Positions 32,183 to 41,299 are shown, counted from the stretch's first letter. The stretch is DNA of 64,000 bases from Magnetospirillum sp. XM-1 (GCF_001511835.1 NZ_LN997848.1:3314001-3378000); one strand, 5' to 3'. Notes: generated by a model not told the origin, from the letters alone. Numbers and translations are program-made.

Positions 32183-32596
32183 GTGTTCGTGAGCCGCAGT
32201 CAAGCCGAGACCCCGCAGCCGGGCGAAGCGCCGGTCCGCCGCCTCTATCGCATCCTGGTCCGTGATCTGGTGCTGAAATGCTCCATCGGCATCCATGCCC
32301 ATGAATTGCTGGCGCCCCAGCGGGTCCGCATCAACGTCGACATGAGCGTGCTGGAACAGGCCGGGCCGTTGAGCGACGACATCGCCAACGTGGTGTCCTA
32401 CGAGGACGTGATCGACGGCATCAAGGCCATGCTGGCCGAGGGTCACATCAATCTGGTGGAAACCCTGGCGGAAAAGATCGCCGAGCTGTGCCTCGCCGAC
32501 GACCGGGTGGAAACCGCCCGCATCCGGGTGGAAAAGCTGGACGTCTACGCCGAGGCCGCCTCGGTCGGCATCGAGATCGAACGCGGACGCAGATAG
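32183..32596 (+). CDS. folB: Dihydroneopterin aldolase
   Basis: 137 residues from a GTG at 32183 (the exact start is uncertain). FolB core: LVLKCSIGIHAHELLAPQRV with the pterin-anchoring region, SYEDVIDGIKAML and NLVETLAEKIAELCL with the catalytic-site glutamate, then KLDVYAEAASVGIEIER. It converts dihydroneopterin to hydroxymethyl-dihydropterin, the substrate of FolK. folK lies ~675 bases upstream on the same strand. Confidence 0.93.
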   Translation: MFVSRSQAETPQPGEAPVRRLYRILVRDLVLKCSIGIHAHELLAPQRVRINVDMSVLEQAGPLSDDIANVVSYEDVIDGIKAMLAEGHINLVETLAEKIAELCLADDRVETARIRVEKLDVYAEAASVGIEIERGRR

Positions 32597-32609
32597 GGGC
32601 GCGGCCGGC

Positions 32610-32873
32610 CTACCGGGCCGGCAGTTCCTCGACGGTCACCGACGAGCGGCCCGACGGCGAGGCCGGAGCGCGGGCCGGCGGCGGCGGTTCCTCCTCGGTC
32701 CGGGATTGGGCCTGGCTTTGGGGCGCGGACTGGGACGCGCTTTGCGGCCCACCCTGATTGCGCTTGTCCCATTCCTTGACGCCATGGGCGGCCAGTTCGG
32801 CGACGGCGCAGCCCGACAGCCCCGCCATCAGCGCGAAAACGGCAAATACCCGCAATGCGGCCCGGAACGGCAT
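32610..32873 (-). CDS. Small lipoprotein, Gln/Ser/Pro-rich
   Basis: 87 residues from the ATG at 32873. Residues 1-22 are a lipoprotein signal ending in the lipobox LSGC (C22). The mature part is short, helical at first (AELAAHGVKEWDKRN), then low-complexity Gln/Ser and Glu/Pro runs. It is probably anchored in a membrane facing the periplasm; function is unknown. It starts 4 bases after the preceding cyclophilin-like gene, so they form an operon. Confidence 0.75.
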   Translation of the reverse strand: MPFRAALRVFAVFALMAGLSGCAVAELAAHGVKEWDKRNQGGPQSASQSAPQSQAQSRTEEEPPPPARAPASPSGRSSVTVEELPAR

Positions 32874-32877
32874 GCCC

Positions 32878-33255
32878 CTACTCCGCGGCCGCTTCGACCC
32901 GGACCAGCTCCCCCGCCTCGACCTTGGCCAGAAAGGCCAGCGAATCGCCGGTGCGGCCGAAGATGTTGGCGGGAACCGCCAGACGAATCTCCTCGCCCTC
33001 GGAACACGGCGTCGGGCCATAGCCGATGACGATGGATTCCCCTTCATGGCGAAAAGCCAGCTCCCCCGCCTCGACCACGTCGCGGGCGTGGTCCTCGCGG
33101 TCGGCGTGGACGGGGGCCTGGAAGTAGACCTCACCCTGCCAGATGGCGGCGCGGGCCTCGAACGGCACCGCCGCCAGGATCGCGTCCGCCGTCCCCGTGT
33201 CGTAGAGGTCGACGTGCAGGACATGGTGTCCGATGGAAATCTTCAGCTTACGCAT
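32878..33255 (-). CDS. Cyclophilin-like fold protein (DUF369/TM1367 type)
   Basis: 125 residues. Beta-rich sequence with YDTGTADAILAAVPFEARA, WQGEVYF and IGYGPTP, the pattern of the small cyclophilin-like family (cyclophil_like) that lacks the peptidyl-prolyl isomerase active site. Function is unknown; related archaeal and bacterial proteins have been solved structurally without clear activity. It is followed at once by the small lipoprotein gene. Confidence 0.78.
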   Translation of the reverse strand: MRKLKISIGHHVLHVDLYDTGTADAILAAVPFEARAAIWQGEVYFQAPVHADREDHARDVVEAGELAFRHEGESIVIGYGPTPCSEGEEIRLAVPANIFGRTGDSLAFLAKVEAGELVRVEAAAE

Positions 33256-33358
33256 GCCTTCGCGGTCCCGGCTGGTTCGGTGTCATGGCTTCACTGTGCC
33301 ATTTCCCAAGGGAATTGACCAGAAGCACAATAGCCATACCATATGTAGTGGTTTCAGC

Positions 33359-34555
33359 CTAGTCGCGCAAGCTCCACAAGACCTCGCGGGTATGCTCGGC
33401 GATCATCATCTCCTCGTCGGTGGGAATCACCCAGACCGCCACCTTGCTGTCCATGGCGCTGATCAGCTCGGCCCCGCCATCGGCGTTGGCTTCATCGTCG
33501 AGGCGGATGCCCAGCCATTCCGACAGCTGGCAGACCTTGGTGCGCACCGGGGGCGAATGCTCGCCGATGCCGGCGGTGAACACCAGGGCGTCCAGGCCCC
33601 CCATGGCGGCGGCCAGCGAGCCCAGCTCGCGGGCGATGCGGTAAGCGAACAGCTCCACCGCTTCCGCCGCGTGGGGTTCCGAGCTTTCCAGCAGCACCCG
33701 CATGTCGTTGTTGAGCCCCGATACGCCCAGCAGGCCCGACTGCTTGTAGAGCAGATTCTCGATCTCCTTGGCCGTCATGCCCTTCTGCTGCAGCAGATAG
33801 AGCACCACGCCGGCGTCCAGCGTGCCGGTCCGCGTGCCCATGGGCAGGCCGTCCAGCGCGGTGAAGCCCATGGTCGACGCGACGCTCTTGCCGCCCTTGA
33901 TGGCGCACATTGAAGCGCCCGAGCCGAGATGGGCCACCGCCACCCGGCCACGGGCCTGGGCAGGCGCCAGCTTGGCCAGCCGGCGCGAGATGTATTCGTA
34001 GGACAGGCCGTGGAAGCCGTAGCGCTTCACGCCCTCGCCGGTCAGGGCGCGCGGCAGGGCGAAGGTCTGGGCCACCCACGGATTGGAGCGATGGAAGGCG
34101 GTGTCGAAGCACGCCACCTGCGGCAGGCCGGGATGGACCTTGGCCAGCGCCCGGATGGGGGCCAGGTTGTGGGGCTGGTGCAAGGGCGCCAGGGGCACCA
34201 GCTGCTCCAGCTCGGCCATCAGGTCGTCGTTGATCAAGAGCGGATGGGAATAGAGCGAGCCGCCATGCACCACGCGATGCCCGGCCACCTTCAGCTCGGC
34301 CCCGTCCAGATGGGACTCGATCCAGCCGATCATGTGCTTGAACAGCGCCTCGTGGCTGAGATTGGGCTCGTCCGGCCAGCGGTCCTCGGCCAGGACCGTC
34401 CCGTCGGGCGACTTGGCGATGAAATGGGGGGCGACGTTGATGCCCTCCACCTGCCCCTTGGACGACAGCTGCGGCTCGTCGTCGCCCTCGGAGATGTACA
34501 GCGAGAACTTGATGCTGGACGAGCCGGCGTTGATGACCAGGATACCTTCACGCAT
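33359..34555 (-). CDS. ackA: Acetate kinase
   Basis: 398 residues from the ATG at 34555 (GGAG ten bases upstream). ASKHA fold with N-terminal NAGSSSIKF, the active-site region GHRVVHGGSLY, HLGSGASMCAIKGGKSV, GLPMGTRTGTLDAG and adenosine motif GIGEHSPPVR. It interconverts acetyl phosphate + ADP and acetate + ATP. It is just downstream of the MaoC-phosphotransacetylase fusion gene on the same strand, forming the Ack-Pta pathway. Confidence 0.95.
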   Translation of the reverse strand: MREGILVINAGSSSIKFSLYISEGDDEPQLSSKGQVEGINVAPHFIAKSPDGTVLAEDRWPDEPNLSHEALFKHMIGWIESHLDGAELKVAGHRVVHGGSLYSHPLLINDDLMAELEQLVPLAPLHQPHNLAPIRALAKVHPGLPQVACFDTAFHRSNPWVAQTFALPRALTGEGVKRYGFHGLSYEYISRRLAKLAPAQARGRVAVAHLGSGASMCAIKGGKSVASTMGFTALDGLPMGTRTGTLDAGVVLYLLQQKGMTAKEIENLLYKQSGLLGVSGLNNDMRVLLESSEPHAAEAVELFAYRIARELGSLAAAMGGLDALVFTAGIGEHSPPVRTKVCQLSEWLGIRLDDEANADGGAELISAMDSKVAVWVIPTDEEMMIAEHTREVLWSLRD

Positions 34556-34652
34556 ATGTCCCAAACTCCGTTGGTGACCGAGTCACCGGTTCCAGCCGCC
34601 ATTGAGGCGGCGGCCAAGCGGGCGAAAGCCCGCGCCCGGCGAGGGGCTTTAA

Positions 34653-36062
34653 TTACTGCGCGGCGACCGCGCCCTTGGCGCGGCGGGCGTGGGCGAACAG
34701 GACGGCGACCGCGCAGGACGCCAGGCGGGCCTTGGCGCTGTCGGCGCGGCTGGTCAGCACGATGGGGACGCGCGCGCCCAGCACGATGCCGGCCGCATCG
34801 GCGTCGGCCAGGTAGGACAGCTGCTTGGCCAGCATGTTGCCGGCCTCGAGATCGGGCACCAGCAAGATGTCGGCGCGCCCCGCCACCGGCGAGGTGATCT
34901 TCTTGATCTTGGCCGCCTCTTCGCTGATGGCGTTGTCGAAGGCCAGCGGCCCGTCCAGCTGGGCGCCGGTGATCTGGCCGCGATCGGCCATCTTGCACAG
35001 GGCCGCCGCCTCAATGGTGGAGTTGATCTTCGGATACACCGTTTCAACCGCCGACAGGATGGCCACCTTGGGCAGCTCGACGCCCAGCACGTGGGCCAGC
35101 TCGATGCAGTTCTGCAGGATGTCGGCCTTGTCCTCCAGCGTCGGGTAGATGTTGATGGCCGCGTCGGTGATCAGCAGGGTGCGCGGATAGGTGGGCACGT
35201 CCATGACGAAGACGTGGCTGATGCGCCGCGCCGTGCGCAGGCCCTTATCCCTGGACGCCACCTCGTGCATCATCTCGTCGGTGTGGAGCGAGCCCTTCAT
35301 CAGGGCCTCGGCCTCGCCCGAACGGCACATGGCCACCGCCTTCTCGGCGGATTCGTGGGAATGCTGGGTGTCGACGATGCGCAGGCCCGTGATGTCCAGG
35401 TTGAACTCCTTGGCCACCGAGCGGATCTTGGCTTCCGGTCCGATCAGGATCGGGTCGATCAACCCCAGCTTCGCCGCCTCCACGGGGCCTTCCAGCGACA
35501 CCTGGTCGCAGGGATGGCACACCGCCACCGAAATGGGCGCCAAGGGCGCGCAGCGGGCGATGATGTCCTCGAACACGTGATGGCGACGGCGCAGCGCCAC
35601 CTCGGACAGCTCCATGCGCGGCTGCACCAGCTTCTCGGCGGGGGCCGAAACCCGGGCCCGGCCGGCGAACACCGTCTCGCCCCGCTGGTTGGTTCCCTTG
35701 CAGTCGAGCGCGATGTCCTGCGGCGCGATCTTCTCGGTCACCGTCACGGTGACGGTCAGGGTGTCGCCCACCTCGACCGCGCCGGCGAAATCCAGCTGCT
35801 GGCTGCGATAGACGGTGCCCGGCCCCGGCAGCTCGTTGCCCAGAAGCGCCGACAAGAGCGAGCCGCCCCACATGGAATGGGCCACCACCTTGCGGTGATG
35901 GGCGAATTTTTCGGCGCTTTCAACGCTGTAATGGGTGGGGTTGAGGTCCCCGGTGGCGACGCCAAACAGCTCCACGTCCTTCATGGAACAGGTGCGCGTC
36001 AGGCTTGCCGTGTCGCCCACCTTGATCTCGGCGAACGTGCGGTTCTCCATCATCTCAACCAT
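34653..36062 (-). CDS. MaoC-like hydratase / phosphate acyl(acetyl)transferase fusion
   Basis: 469 residues from the ATG at 36062 (AGGGGA upstream). Residues ~1-150 are a MaoC hot-dog domain (FGVATGDLNPTHYSVESAEK, VAHSMWGG), and residues ~165-465 a phosphate acetyl/butyryl-transferase domain (VAVCHPCDQVSLEGPVEA, ALMKGSLHTDEMMHEV, then VLVPDLEAGNM-like ILLVPDLEAGNMLAKQL in part). The fusion is known in alphaproteobacteria. The C-terminal part makes acyl phosphate from acyl-CoA and feeds AckA downstream. Whether the MaoC half is catalytic is unknown, but FG-x-TGDLNPxH retains the hydratase Asp and His. Confidence 0.9.
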   Translation of the reverse strand: MVEMMENRTFAEIKVGDTASLTRTCSMKDVELFGVATGDLNPTHYSVESAEKFAHHRKVVAHSMWGGSLLSALLGNELPGPGTVYRSQQLDFAGAVEVGDTLTVTVTVTEKIAPQDIALDCKGTNQRGETVFAGRARVSAPAEKLVQPRMELSEVALRRRHHVFEDIIARCAPLAPISVAVCHPCDQVSLEGPVEAAKLGLIDPILIGPEAKIRSVAKEFNLDITGLRIVDTQHSHESAEKAVAMCRSGEAEALMKGSLHTDEMMHEVASRDKGLRTARRISHVFVMDVPTYPRTLLITDAAINIYPTLEDKADILQNCIELAHVLGVELPKVAILSAVETVYPKINSTIEAAALCKMADRGQITGAQLDGPLAFDNAISEEAAKIKKITSPVAGRADILLVPDLEAGNMLAKQLSYLADADAAGIVLGARVPIVLTSRADSAKARLASCAVAVLFAHARRAKGAVAAQ

Positions 36063-36280
36063 GCCCGGTCCCCTTCGACACATACCGACGAAATAATATT
36101 GCAGCGCGAAACTATAGACCCGATCCGCCGCGCCGCACAATGACCGGTTCATGACTAAGGTCAACGCCGTATGCATGTGGGGGATATGCGGGATAGCCCT
36201 TACAAGATGTTGCGGCGCACCATGGAAGAGGACTAATCTCCCCTACGACGCTGGAAATTGACCGCCAGGACAAGATTCCC

Positions 36281-38992
36281 ATGAGCACCCGCAATCTTAA
36301 ATCCCTGTTCCGCCCGCAATCCATCGCCGTGATCGGTGCCTCGACCAAGCCGAAGAGCATCGGATCGGTGGTGATGCGCAATCTTCTGAAAGGCGAGTTT
36401 GCCGGGCCGGTGATGCCGGTGACGCCGGAACACGCCTCGGTGGGCGGCGTCCTGGCCTATCCCGATGTGGCATGCCTGCCCAAGGCCCCGGATCTGGCGC
36501 TGATCTGCACGGCGCCGTCGACCATTCCCGCCATCATCCGCACGCTGGGCGAGCGCGGCACCAAGGCGGCCTGCGTCATGACCGGCGGACTGCATCTGGA
36601 GCAGAACGCCGAGGGCTCCACCTTGCTGGAGCAATCCCTGGCGGCGGCGCGGCAATACGGCATGCGGCTGCTGGGCCCCAATTCCATGGGCATCTTAGTG
36701 CCGGGCATCGGCCTCAACGCCAGTTCGTCCCATGAAAGCGTCCTGCCCGGCAAGCTGGCCTTCGTCTCCCAGTCGGGAGCGCTCTGCACGGCGGTGCTGG
36801 ACTGGGCCCGGGCCCGCGAGATCGGCTTTTCCCACTTCATCCACCTGGGTGACACCGAGGGCGTGGATTTCGGCGACGTACTCGACTACCTGGGCAGCGA
36901 TCCCGGCACGCGGGCCATCCTGCTCTACATGGAATCCATCCACGAGCGGCGTAATTTCATGTCGGCGGCCCGAGCCGCCGCCCGCAACAAGCCGGTGCTG
37001 GCCGTCAAGGCCGGACGCTCCAAGGAGGGCGCGCGCGCCGCCGCCTCCCACACCGGAGCGCTGGCCGGATCGGACCTGGTGTTCGACGCCGCCATGCGCC
37101 GGGCCGGCATGCTGCGCGTCCACGACATCGAGGAGATCTTCGGCGCGGTCGAGACCCTGGCCCGCTCCAAGCCCATGAAGGGCCGCCGCCTGGCCATCCT
37201 CACCAATGGCGGCGGCATCGGCGTCATCGCCGCCGACGACCTGGCCGAAATGGGCGGCGAGCTGGCGGTGCTTCCCGACGACGTCATCGACAAGCTGAAG
37301 GCGGTGCTGCCCCCCGGCTGGTCCCAGGGCAATCCCGTCGACATCTCGGGCGACGCCGATGGCGACCGCTACGTCAAGACGCTGAACATCTTGTCGGAAT
37401 CCAAGGCGGTGGACGCCGTCCTGGTCATGCACGCCCCCTCGGCGGTGTCCGACCCCACCGACGTGGCGGCGGCCATCATCAAGACCGCCAAGGACCGGCC
37501 GCGGGCCAACGTCATGACCTGCTGGGTGGGCAACGAGGCGGTGGCCCGGGGCCGCCACCTGTTCAGCGGCGCCGGCATTCCCACCTACGACACGCCGCGC
37601 GCCGCCATCCAGGCGTTCATGCATCTGCTGCAATACCGCAAGAACCAGGAATTGCTGATGGAGGTGCCGGCCTCGGCGCCCACCGACTTCATCCCCGACA
37701 CCAAGCGGGCCCGCTTCCTGATCGACGAGGCCATGGCCAAGGGCGGCGGCACCTTGAACGAGCCCGAGGCCAAGGCGGTGCTGGAAGCCTACGGCATTCC
37801 CACCGTGGAAACCCACGTGGCCCGCAGCCCGGCCCTGGCCGGCAAGATCGCCATGGCCATGAAAGAGCCGGTGGCGCTGAAGATCCTGTCGCCCGACATC
37901 TTGCACAAATCCGACGTGGGCGGCGTCATGCTCAACCTGCAAGGCGCCTTCGAGGTGGAAAAGGCCGCCCACGCCATGCTGGAGCGGGTCAAGGAAATCT
38001 ACCCCGAGGCCCGCATCGACGGCTTCACCGTCCAAAGCATGGCGCGCCGGCCCGGCGCCCAGGAACTGATCTGCGGCGTCGCCACAGACCCGGTGTTCGG
38101 CCCCGTGGTCATGTTCGGCCAGGGCGGCATCGCCGTCGAGGTCATCGCCGACCGCGCCATGGCGTTGCCGCCGCTCAACATGAACCTCGCCGCCGAGCTG
38201 ATCTCGCGCACCCGGGTCGCGCGGCTGCTGGAAGGCTATCGCGGCCGCCCGCCCGCCAACAAGGAAGCCATCCAGCTGGCCCTGGTACAGCTCTCCCAAC
38301 TGGTGGTGGACTTCCCCGAGATCGTCGAGCTGGACATCAACCCGCTGTTCGCCGATTCCCACGGCGTGCTGGCGCTGGACGCCCGCATGGTGGTGGCTCC
38401 GGCCAGGGCGGGCACCGACCGCCTGGCCATCCGCCCCTACCCCAAGGAGCTGGAGGAAATCTTCACCATGACCGACGGGCGCAAGACCCTGCTGCGCCCC
38501 ATCCGGCCCGAGGACGAACCCAACCACCACATCCTGGTGTCCAAGCTGACGCCGGAAGACATCCGCTTCCGCTTCTTCGGACTGGTCCACGAGCTGCCCC
38601 ATTCGGAAATGGCGCGGCTCACCCAGATCGACTACGACCGCGAAATGGCCTTCATCGGCGAGATCGACAAGCCCGAAGGCGGCAAGGAGACGCTGGGCGT
38701 GGTGCGCACCGTCACCGATCCCGACAACGACGCCGCCGAATTCGCCATCGTGGTGCGCTCGGACCTCAAGGGCTCGGGCCTGGGCAAGCGCCTGCTGGTC
38801 AAGATGATCGAATATTGCCGCTCGCGCGGCACCCGCACCATCGTAGGCCAGGTCCTGAAGGACAACCAGCGCATGCTGGCCTTCGTCCAGCACCTGGGCT
38901 TCCTGCCCATCCGCACCATCGACGGTGACATCGTCGAGGTCGAGCTGGAGCTGCAAAAGGAACACGAACTGGGGCCAGATCCGACGGCCTGA
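36281..38992 (+). CDS. Pat-like protein: NDP-forming acyl-CoA synthetase domains plus GNAT acetyltransferase
   Basis: 903 residues. In order: CoA-binding domain (~8-100), succinyl-CoA-ligase-like domains (~150-470) with SHTGALAGSD containing His257, an ATP-grasp domain (~480-700), and a GNAT domain (~730-895) with the acetyl-CoA loop RSDLKGSGLGKRLL. This is the architecture of Pat/PatZ, which acetylates and inactivates acyl-CoA synthetases. His257 is in the position of the phosphohistidine of ADP-forming acetyl-CoA synthetases, so both activities may be possible. It is divergent from the Pta-AckA genes and in the same region as prpE. Confidence 0.88.
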   Translation: MSTRNLKSLFRPQSIAVIGASTKPKSIGSVVMRNLLKGEFAGPVMPVTPEHASVGGVLAYPDVACLPKAPDLALICTAPSTIPAIIRTLGERGTKAACVMTGGLHLEQNAEGSTLLEQSLAAARQYGMRLLGPNSMGILVPGIGLNASSSHESVLPGKLAFVSQSGALCTAVLDWARAREIGFSHFIHLGDTEGVDFGDVLDYLGSDPGTRAILLYMESIHERRNFMSAARAAARNKPVLAVKAGRSKEGARAAASHTGALAGSDLVFDAAMRRAGMLRVHDIEEIFGAVETLARSKPMKGRRLAILTNGGGIGVIAADDLAEMGGELAVLPDDVIDKLKAVLPPGWSQGNPVDISGDADGDRYVKTLNILSESKAVDAVLVMHAPSAVSDPTDVAAAIIKTAKDRPRANVMTCWVGNEAVARGRHLFSGAGIPTYDTPRAAIQAFMHLLQYRKNQELLMEVPASAPTDFIPDTKRARFLIDEAMAKGGGTLNEPEAKAVLEAYGIPTVETHVARSPALAGKIAMAMKEPVALKILSPDILHKSDVGGVMLNLQGAFEVEKAAHAMLERVKEIYPEARIDGFTVQSMARRPGAQELICGVATDPVFGPVVMFGQGGIAVEVIADRAMALPPLNMNLAAELISRTRVARLLEGYRGRPPANKEAIQLALVQLSQLVVDFPEIVELDINPLFADSHGVLALDARMVVAPARAGTDRLAIRPYPKELEEIFTMTDGRKTLLRPIRPEDEPNHHILVSKLTPEDIRFRFFGLVHELPHSEMARLTQIDYDREMAFIGEIDKPEGGKETLGVVRTVTDPDNDAAEFAIVVRSDLKGSGLGKRLLVKMIEYCRSRGTRTIVGQVLKDNQRMLAFVQHLGFLPIRTIDGDIVEVELELQKEHELGPDPTA

Positions 38993-39206
38993 CGGGTCGC
39001 CCCCCTAACTTGTTGCTCAATAAGGCGACTTGCCGCAAGATGAGGCGGATTCAAGGATCCGGTCCCGTTGGAAGCTTTGGGGGCAGGCGGGCTGGCCGGA
39101 TTTGGAATGTTTTGGTTGGGCGTCCGTTCACCAAACATAAAGCACTCGTCGGCCACTTTAGGCCGGTGGGTAAGTGGGCTTGCGGGCAATTGGGGATTTC
39201 GCCGTC

Positions 39207-40004
39207 ATGTCGATTCCGACGATCATCGGTTTTACGCTCAGCCTGCTGCTGATCATCGGCTCGATTCTCGAGCTTACGACCAACTTCAAGATTTTCCTGC
39301 ACCTGTCGGGTCTGCTGATGGTCATCGGCGGCACCCTGGCCGCCGCCAATGTGGGCTTCGAGGCCCGCTACGTGAAGCAGGCGCTGGGCAACGTCAAGGC
39401 CATCTTCTTCTCGCCCAAGATGGCGCGCGGCATGCTGACCAACGAGGTGGCCCGCGTCATCCGCTGGGGCTACCTGCTGCAGAAGAGCGGCATCCAGGCC
39501 CTGGAAAGCGACGTGAAGAGCCTGAAGAGCCAGGACGCCTTCCTGGCCTACGGCGTCGGCCTGGTGGTGTCGGGCTATACCGGCGAGGAAGTGCGCCACA
39601 TGCTGGACAATCAGGTGGAAACCGCCTTCCAGCGCCACACCGTCTCGGTGGAAATCCTCAAATACATGGCGTCCAACGCCCCGGCCTTCGGCATGATGGC
39701 CACCCTGGTCGGCCTGGTGGTCATGCTCGACAACATGGGCGACGACCCGTCCAAGCTGGGCGGCGGCATGGCGGTGGGCCTGCTCGGCACTTTGTACGGC
39801 GTGCTGTTCGCCCGTCTGGTCCTGATGCCGGCGGCGGAAAAGGCCCACCAGCGCGAATCCATCATCCGCTTCCGCAACATGCTGGTGGCGGAAGGACTGG
39901 TGATGCTGGCCGAGCGGCGTTCGCCCCGCTTCATCCAGGACGCCATGAACTCCTATCTCGATCCCGCCATCCACTTCGACATCGACAAGGCGCCGAAGAA
40001 GTAG
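39207..40004 (+). CDS. Flagellar stator protein MotA/PomA family (set 1)
   Basis: 265 residues from the ATG at 39207 (GGGGAT upstream). There are four membrane spans (two near the N-terminus, two near 150-205) and a cytoplasmic loop with charged residues (RVIRWGYLL ... ESDVKSLKSQD). The conserved stator proline is in SNAPAFGMMATLVGL. It conducts ions with MotB to drive rotation. motB follows after 16 bases. The sequence is of the PomA/MotP branch, distinct from the second MotA at 62910. The 214-base upstream gap shows no gene. Confidence 0.88.
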   Translation: MSIPTIIGFTLSLLLIIGSILELTTNFKIFLHLSGLLMVIGGTLAAANVGFEARYVKQALGNVKAIFFSPKMARGMLTNEVARVIRWGYLLQKSGIQALESDVKSLKSQDAFLAYGVGLVVSGYTGEEVRHMLDNQVETAFQRHTVSVEILKYMASNAPAFGMMATLVGLVVMLDNMGDDPSKLGGGMAVGLLGTLYGVLFARLVLMPAAEKAHQRESIIRFRNMLVAEGLVMLAERRSPRFIQDAMNSYLDPAIHFDIDKAPKK

Positions 40005-40020
40005 CCGGGAGCGGGCCGCC

Positions 40021-40683
40021 ATGAGCAAGAGCAAGTTCCACAAGGAAAACAAGGAAGCGGCCGAGGACTGGCTGCTGTCCTACGCCGACATGATCACGCT
40101 GCTGATGGCGTTCTTCATCGTGCTGGTCTCCATGTCGACCATCGACAAGAACAAGTACGAGCAGGTGCAGAAGGGCATGGCCAAGGATATCGGCCTGCGC
40201 GAGACCGCCACGCCCTTGCAGGACATGCGCTCGGAACTGCTGGGCCAGGTGACGGGAGCCGGCGTCGAGGACACGGTGGATGTCGGCAAGGACGACAAGG
40301 GCATCGTGCTCAATCTGGCCAGCGGCACCATGTTCAAGCCGGGCTCGGCCGACGTGCGGCCCGAGATCATGCCGCTGTTGAAGGAAATCAGCGGCACCTT
40401 GAAGCAGGAGCGCTTCAAGAACTACCAGATCGACATCCAGGGCCATACCGACGACACGCCGGTCAAGACCCCGCAATTCCCCAGCAACTGGGACCTGTCG
40501 GCGGCCCGCGCGCTGTCGACGCTGAAGGTGTTGAACGAGATGGGCATCCCCACCTCGCGCATGAAGCTCGCCGCCCTGGCCGACACCGCGCCGCGCGTCC
40601 CCAACCGCAGCGACACCGGCAAGGCGTATCCCGAGAACCAGGCCATCAACCGCCGGGTCGAAATTCACATCTATCCGCGATAA
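40021..40683 (+). CDS. Flagellar stator protein MotB/PomB family (set 1)
   Basis: 220 residues. One N-terminal membrane span carries the ion-binding aspartate (Asp23 in SYADMITLLMAFF), and an OmpA-like peptidoglycan-binding domain lies C-terminal (~95-220; QIDIQGHTDDTPV, NQAINRRVEIHI). It pairs with the adjacent MotA-like protein. The aromatic-free YADMITLLMAFF context does not settle whether protons or sodium ions are used. It is shorter than enterobacterial MotB. Confidence 0.88.
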   Translation: MSKSKFHKENKEAAEDWLLSYADMITLLMAFFIVLVSMSTIDKNKYEQVQKGMAKDIGLRETATPLQDMRSELLGQVTGAGVEDTVDVGKDDKGIVLNLASGTMFKPGSADVRPEIMPLLKEISGTLKQERFKNYQIDIQGHTDDTPVKTPQFPSNWDLSAARALSTLKVLNEMGIPTSRMKLAALADTAPRVPNRSDTGKAYPENQAINRRVEIHIYPR

Positions 40684-40703
40684 ATCGACGCAGTTCCCTC
40701 GTC

Positions 40704-41084
40704 CGTCACCCCGGGCTTGACCCACTGCTGTCCGGTTTGATTCGAGCCGGCAGACGTGGAGTCATGAGACACGGATGTCACGGATGCGGTACTTCGCACC
40801 GCTCACGGATAAACACGGAAATGCTCTCGTTTCCGGTCACCTCCCCGCCCCTGACCCAGGATGACCATCTGGGATTTCCATAATCCGTGATCATCCGTGG
40901 CCGCGAAGCGGCATCCGTGTCCATCCGTGTTCCATGACCAGATGAAACCCGCATTGGCTCCGCCATTCGGGTCTCTCATGAAAATTTAAACCGGACACCC
41001 GTGGGCTTGACCCGGGGTCCAGGGGGAGCAGTCCAAATGCTCCTGGGTCCCGGATCAAGTCCGAGACGACGAGGCGAAGAGCTC
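40704..41084. repeat. Bipartite hairpin repeat (copy 3), interrupted by a MITE-like element
   Basis: Hairpin arms ACCCCGGG (40708-40715) and CCCGGGGT (41011-41018) share the 5-nt loop CTTGA, which now appears on both sides of the element at 40721-41005. The second, weaker hairpin (CGGATCAAGTCCG region, ~41050-41070) and the edge GACGACG complete the repeat. Together with the element it fills the whole motB-41099 gap; no gene is seen there. Confidence 0.65.
40721..41005 (-). mobile_element. MITE-like element, copy B (285 bp)
   Basis: Inverted relative to copy A. Ends are CCCACTGCTGTCCGGTTTGA (left) and TTTAAACCGGACACCCGTGGG-type (right). Flanking 5-bp direct repeats CTTGA (40716-40720 and 41006-41010) are identical, an unambiguous target duplication. 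Compared with copy A it is near-identical except for scattered substitutions and a 20-bp hairpin-forming insertion (around GCCGCGAAGCGGC), which accounts for the length difference. No transposase gene. Confidence 0.85.
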
Positions 41085-41098
41085 TAACAGGCCGCGCC

Positions 41099-41299
41099 TC
41101 ACCCCTCGCCGCGCTGCTTGGCCAGCACGTATTCCAGCCGCTTCAGGCCCAGAAGCTTCAGGTGCGCCTCGCTGGCGCCGCGTGCGCCGACGATGGAGAT
41201 CTCGGTCAGGGTGGGGACGTGGAACGCCGTCACCTTGACGGCATTGCCGACGCGGATGAATTCGAACAGCACTTCGCCCACATCGATATCGCCCGCCAT
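41099..41299 (-). CDS. Small conserved alphaproteobacterial protein (DUF6898-like)
   Basis: 66 residues, with GEVLFEFIRVGNAVKVTAFH and EISIVGARGASEAHLKLLGLKRLEYVL (in part). The pattern (short beta-rich start, EVSIVGP-like centre, helix ending in RKLxYVL) resembles a small family seen across alphaproteobacteria, which I assign with moderate certainty. Function unknown. It starts 15 bases after the HIBYL-CoA hydrolase gene, so it is co-transcribed. Confidence 0.65.
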   Translation of the reverse strand: MAGDIDVGEVLFEFIRVGNAVKVTAFHVPTLTEISIVGARGASEAHLKLLGLKRLEYVLAKQRGEG

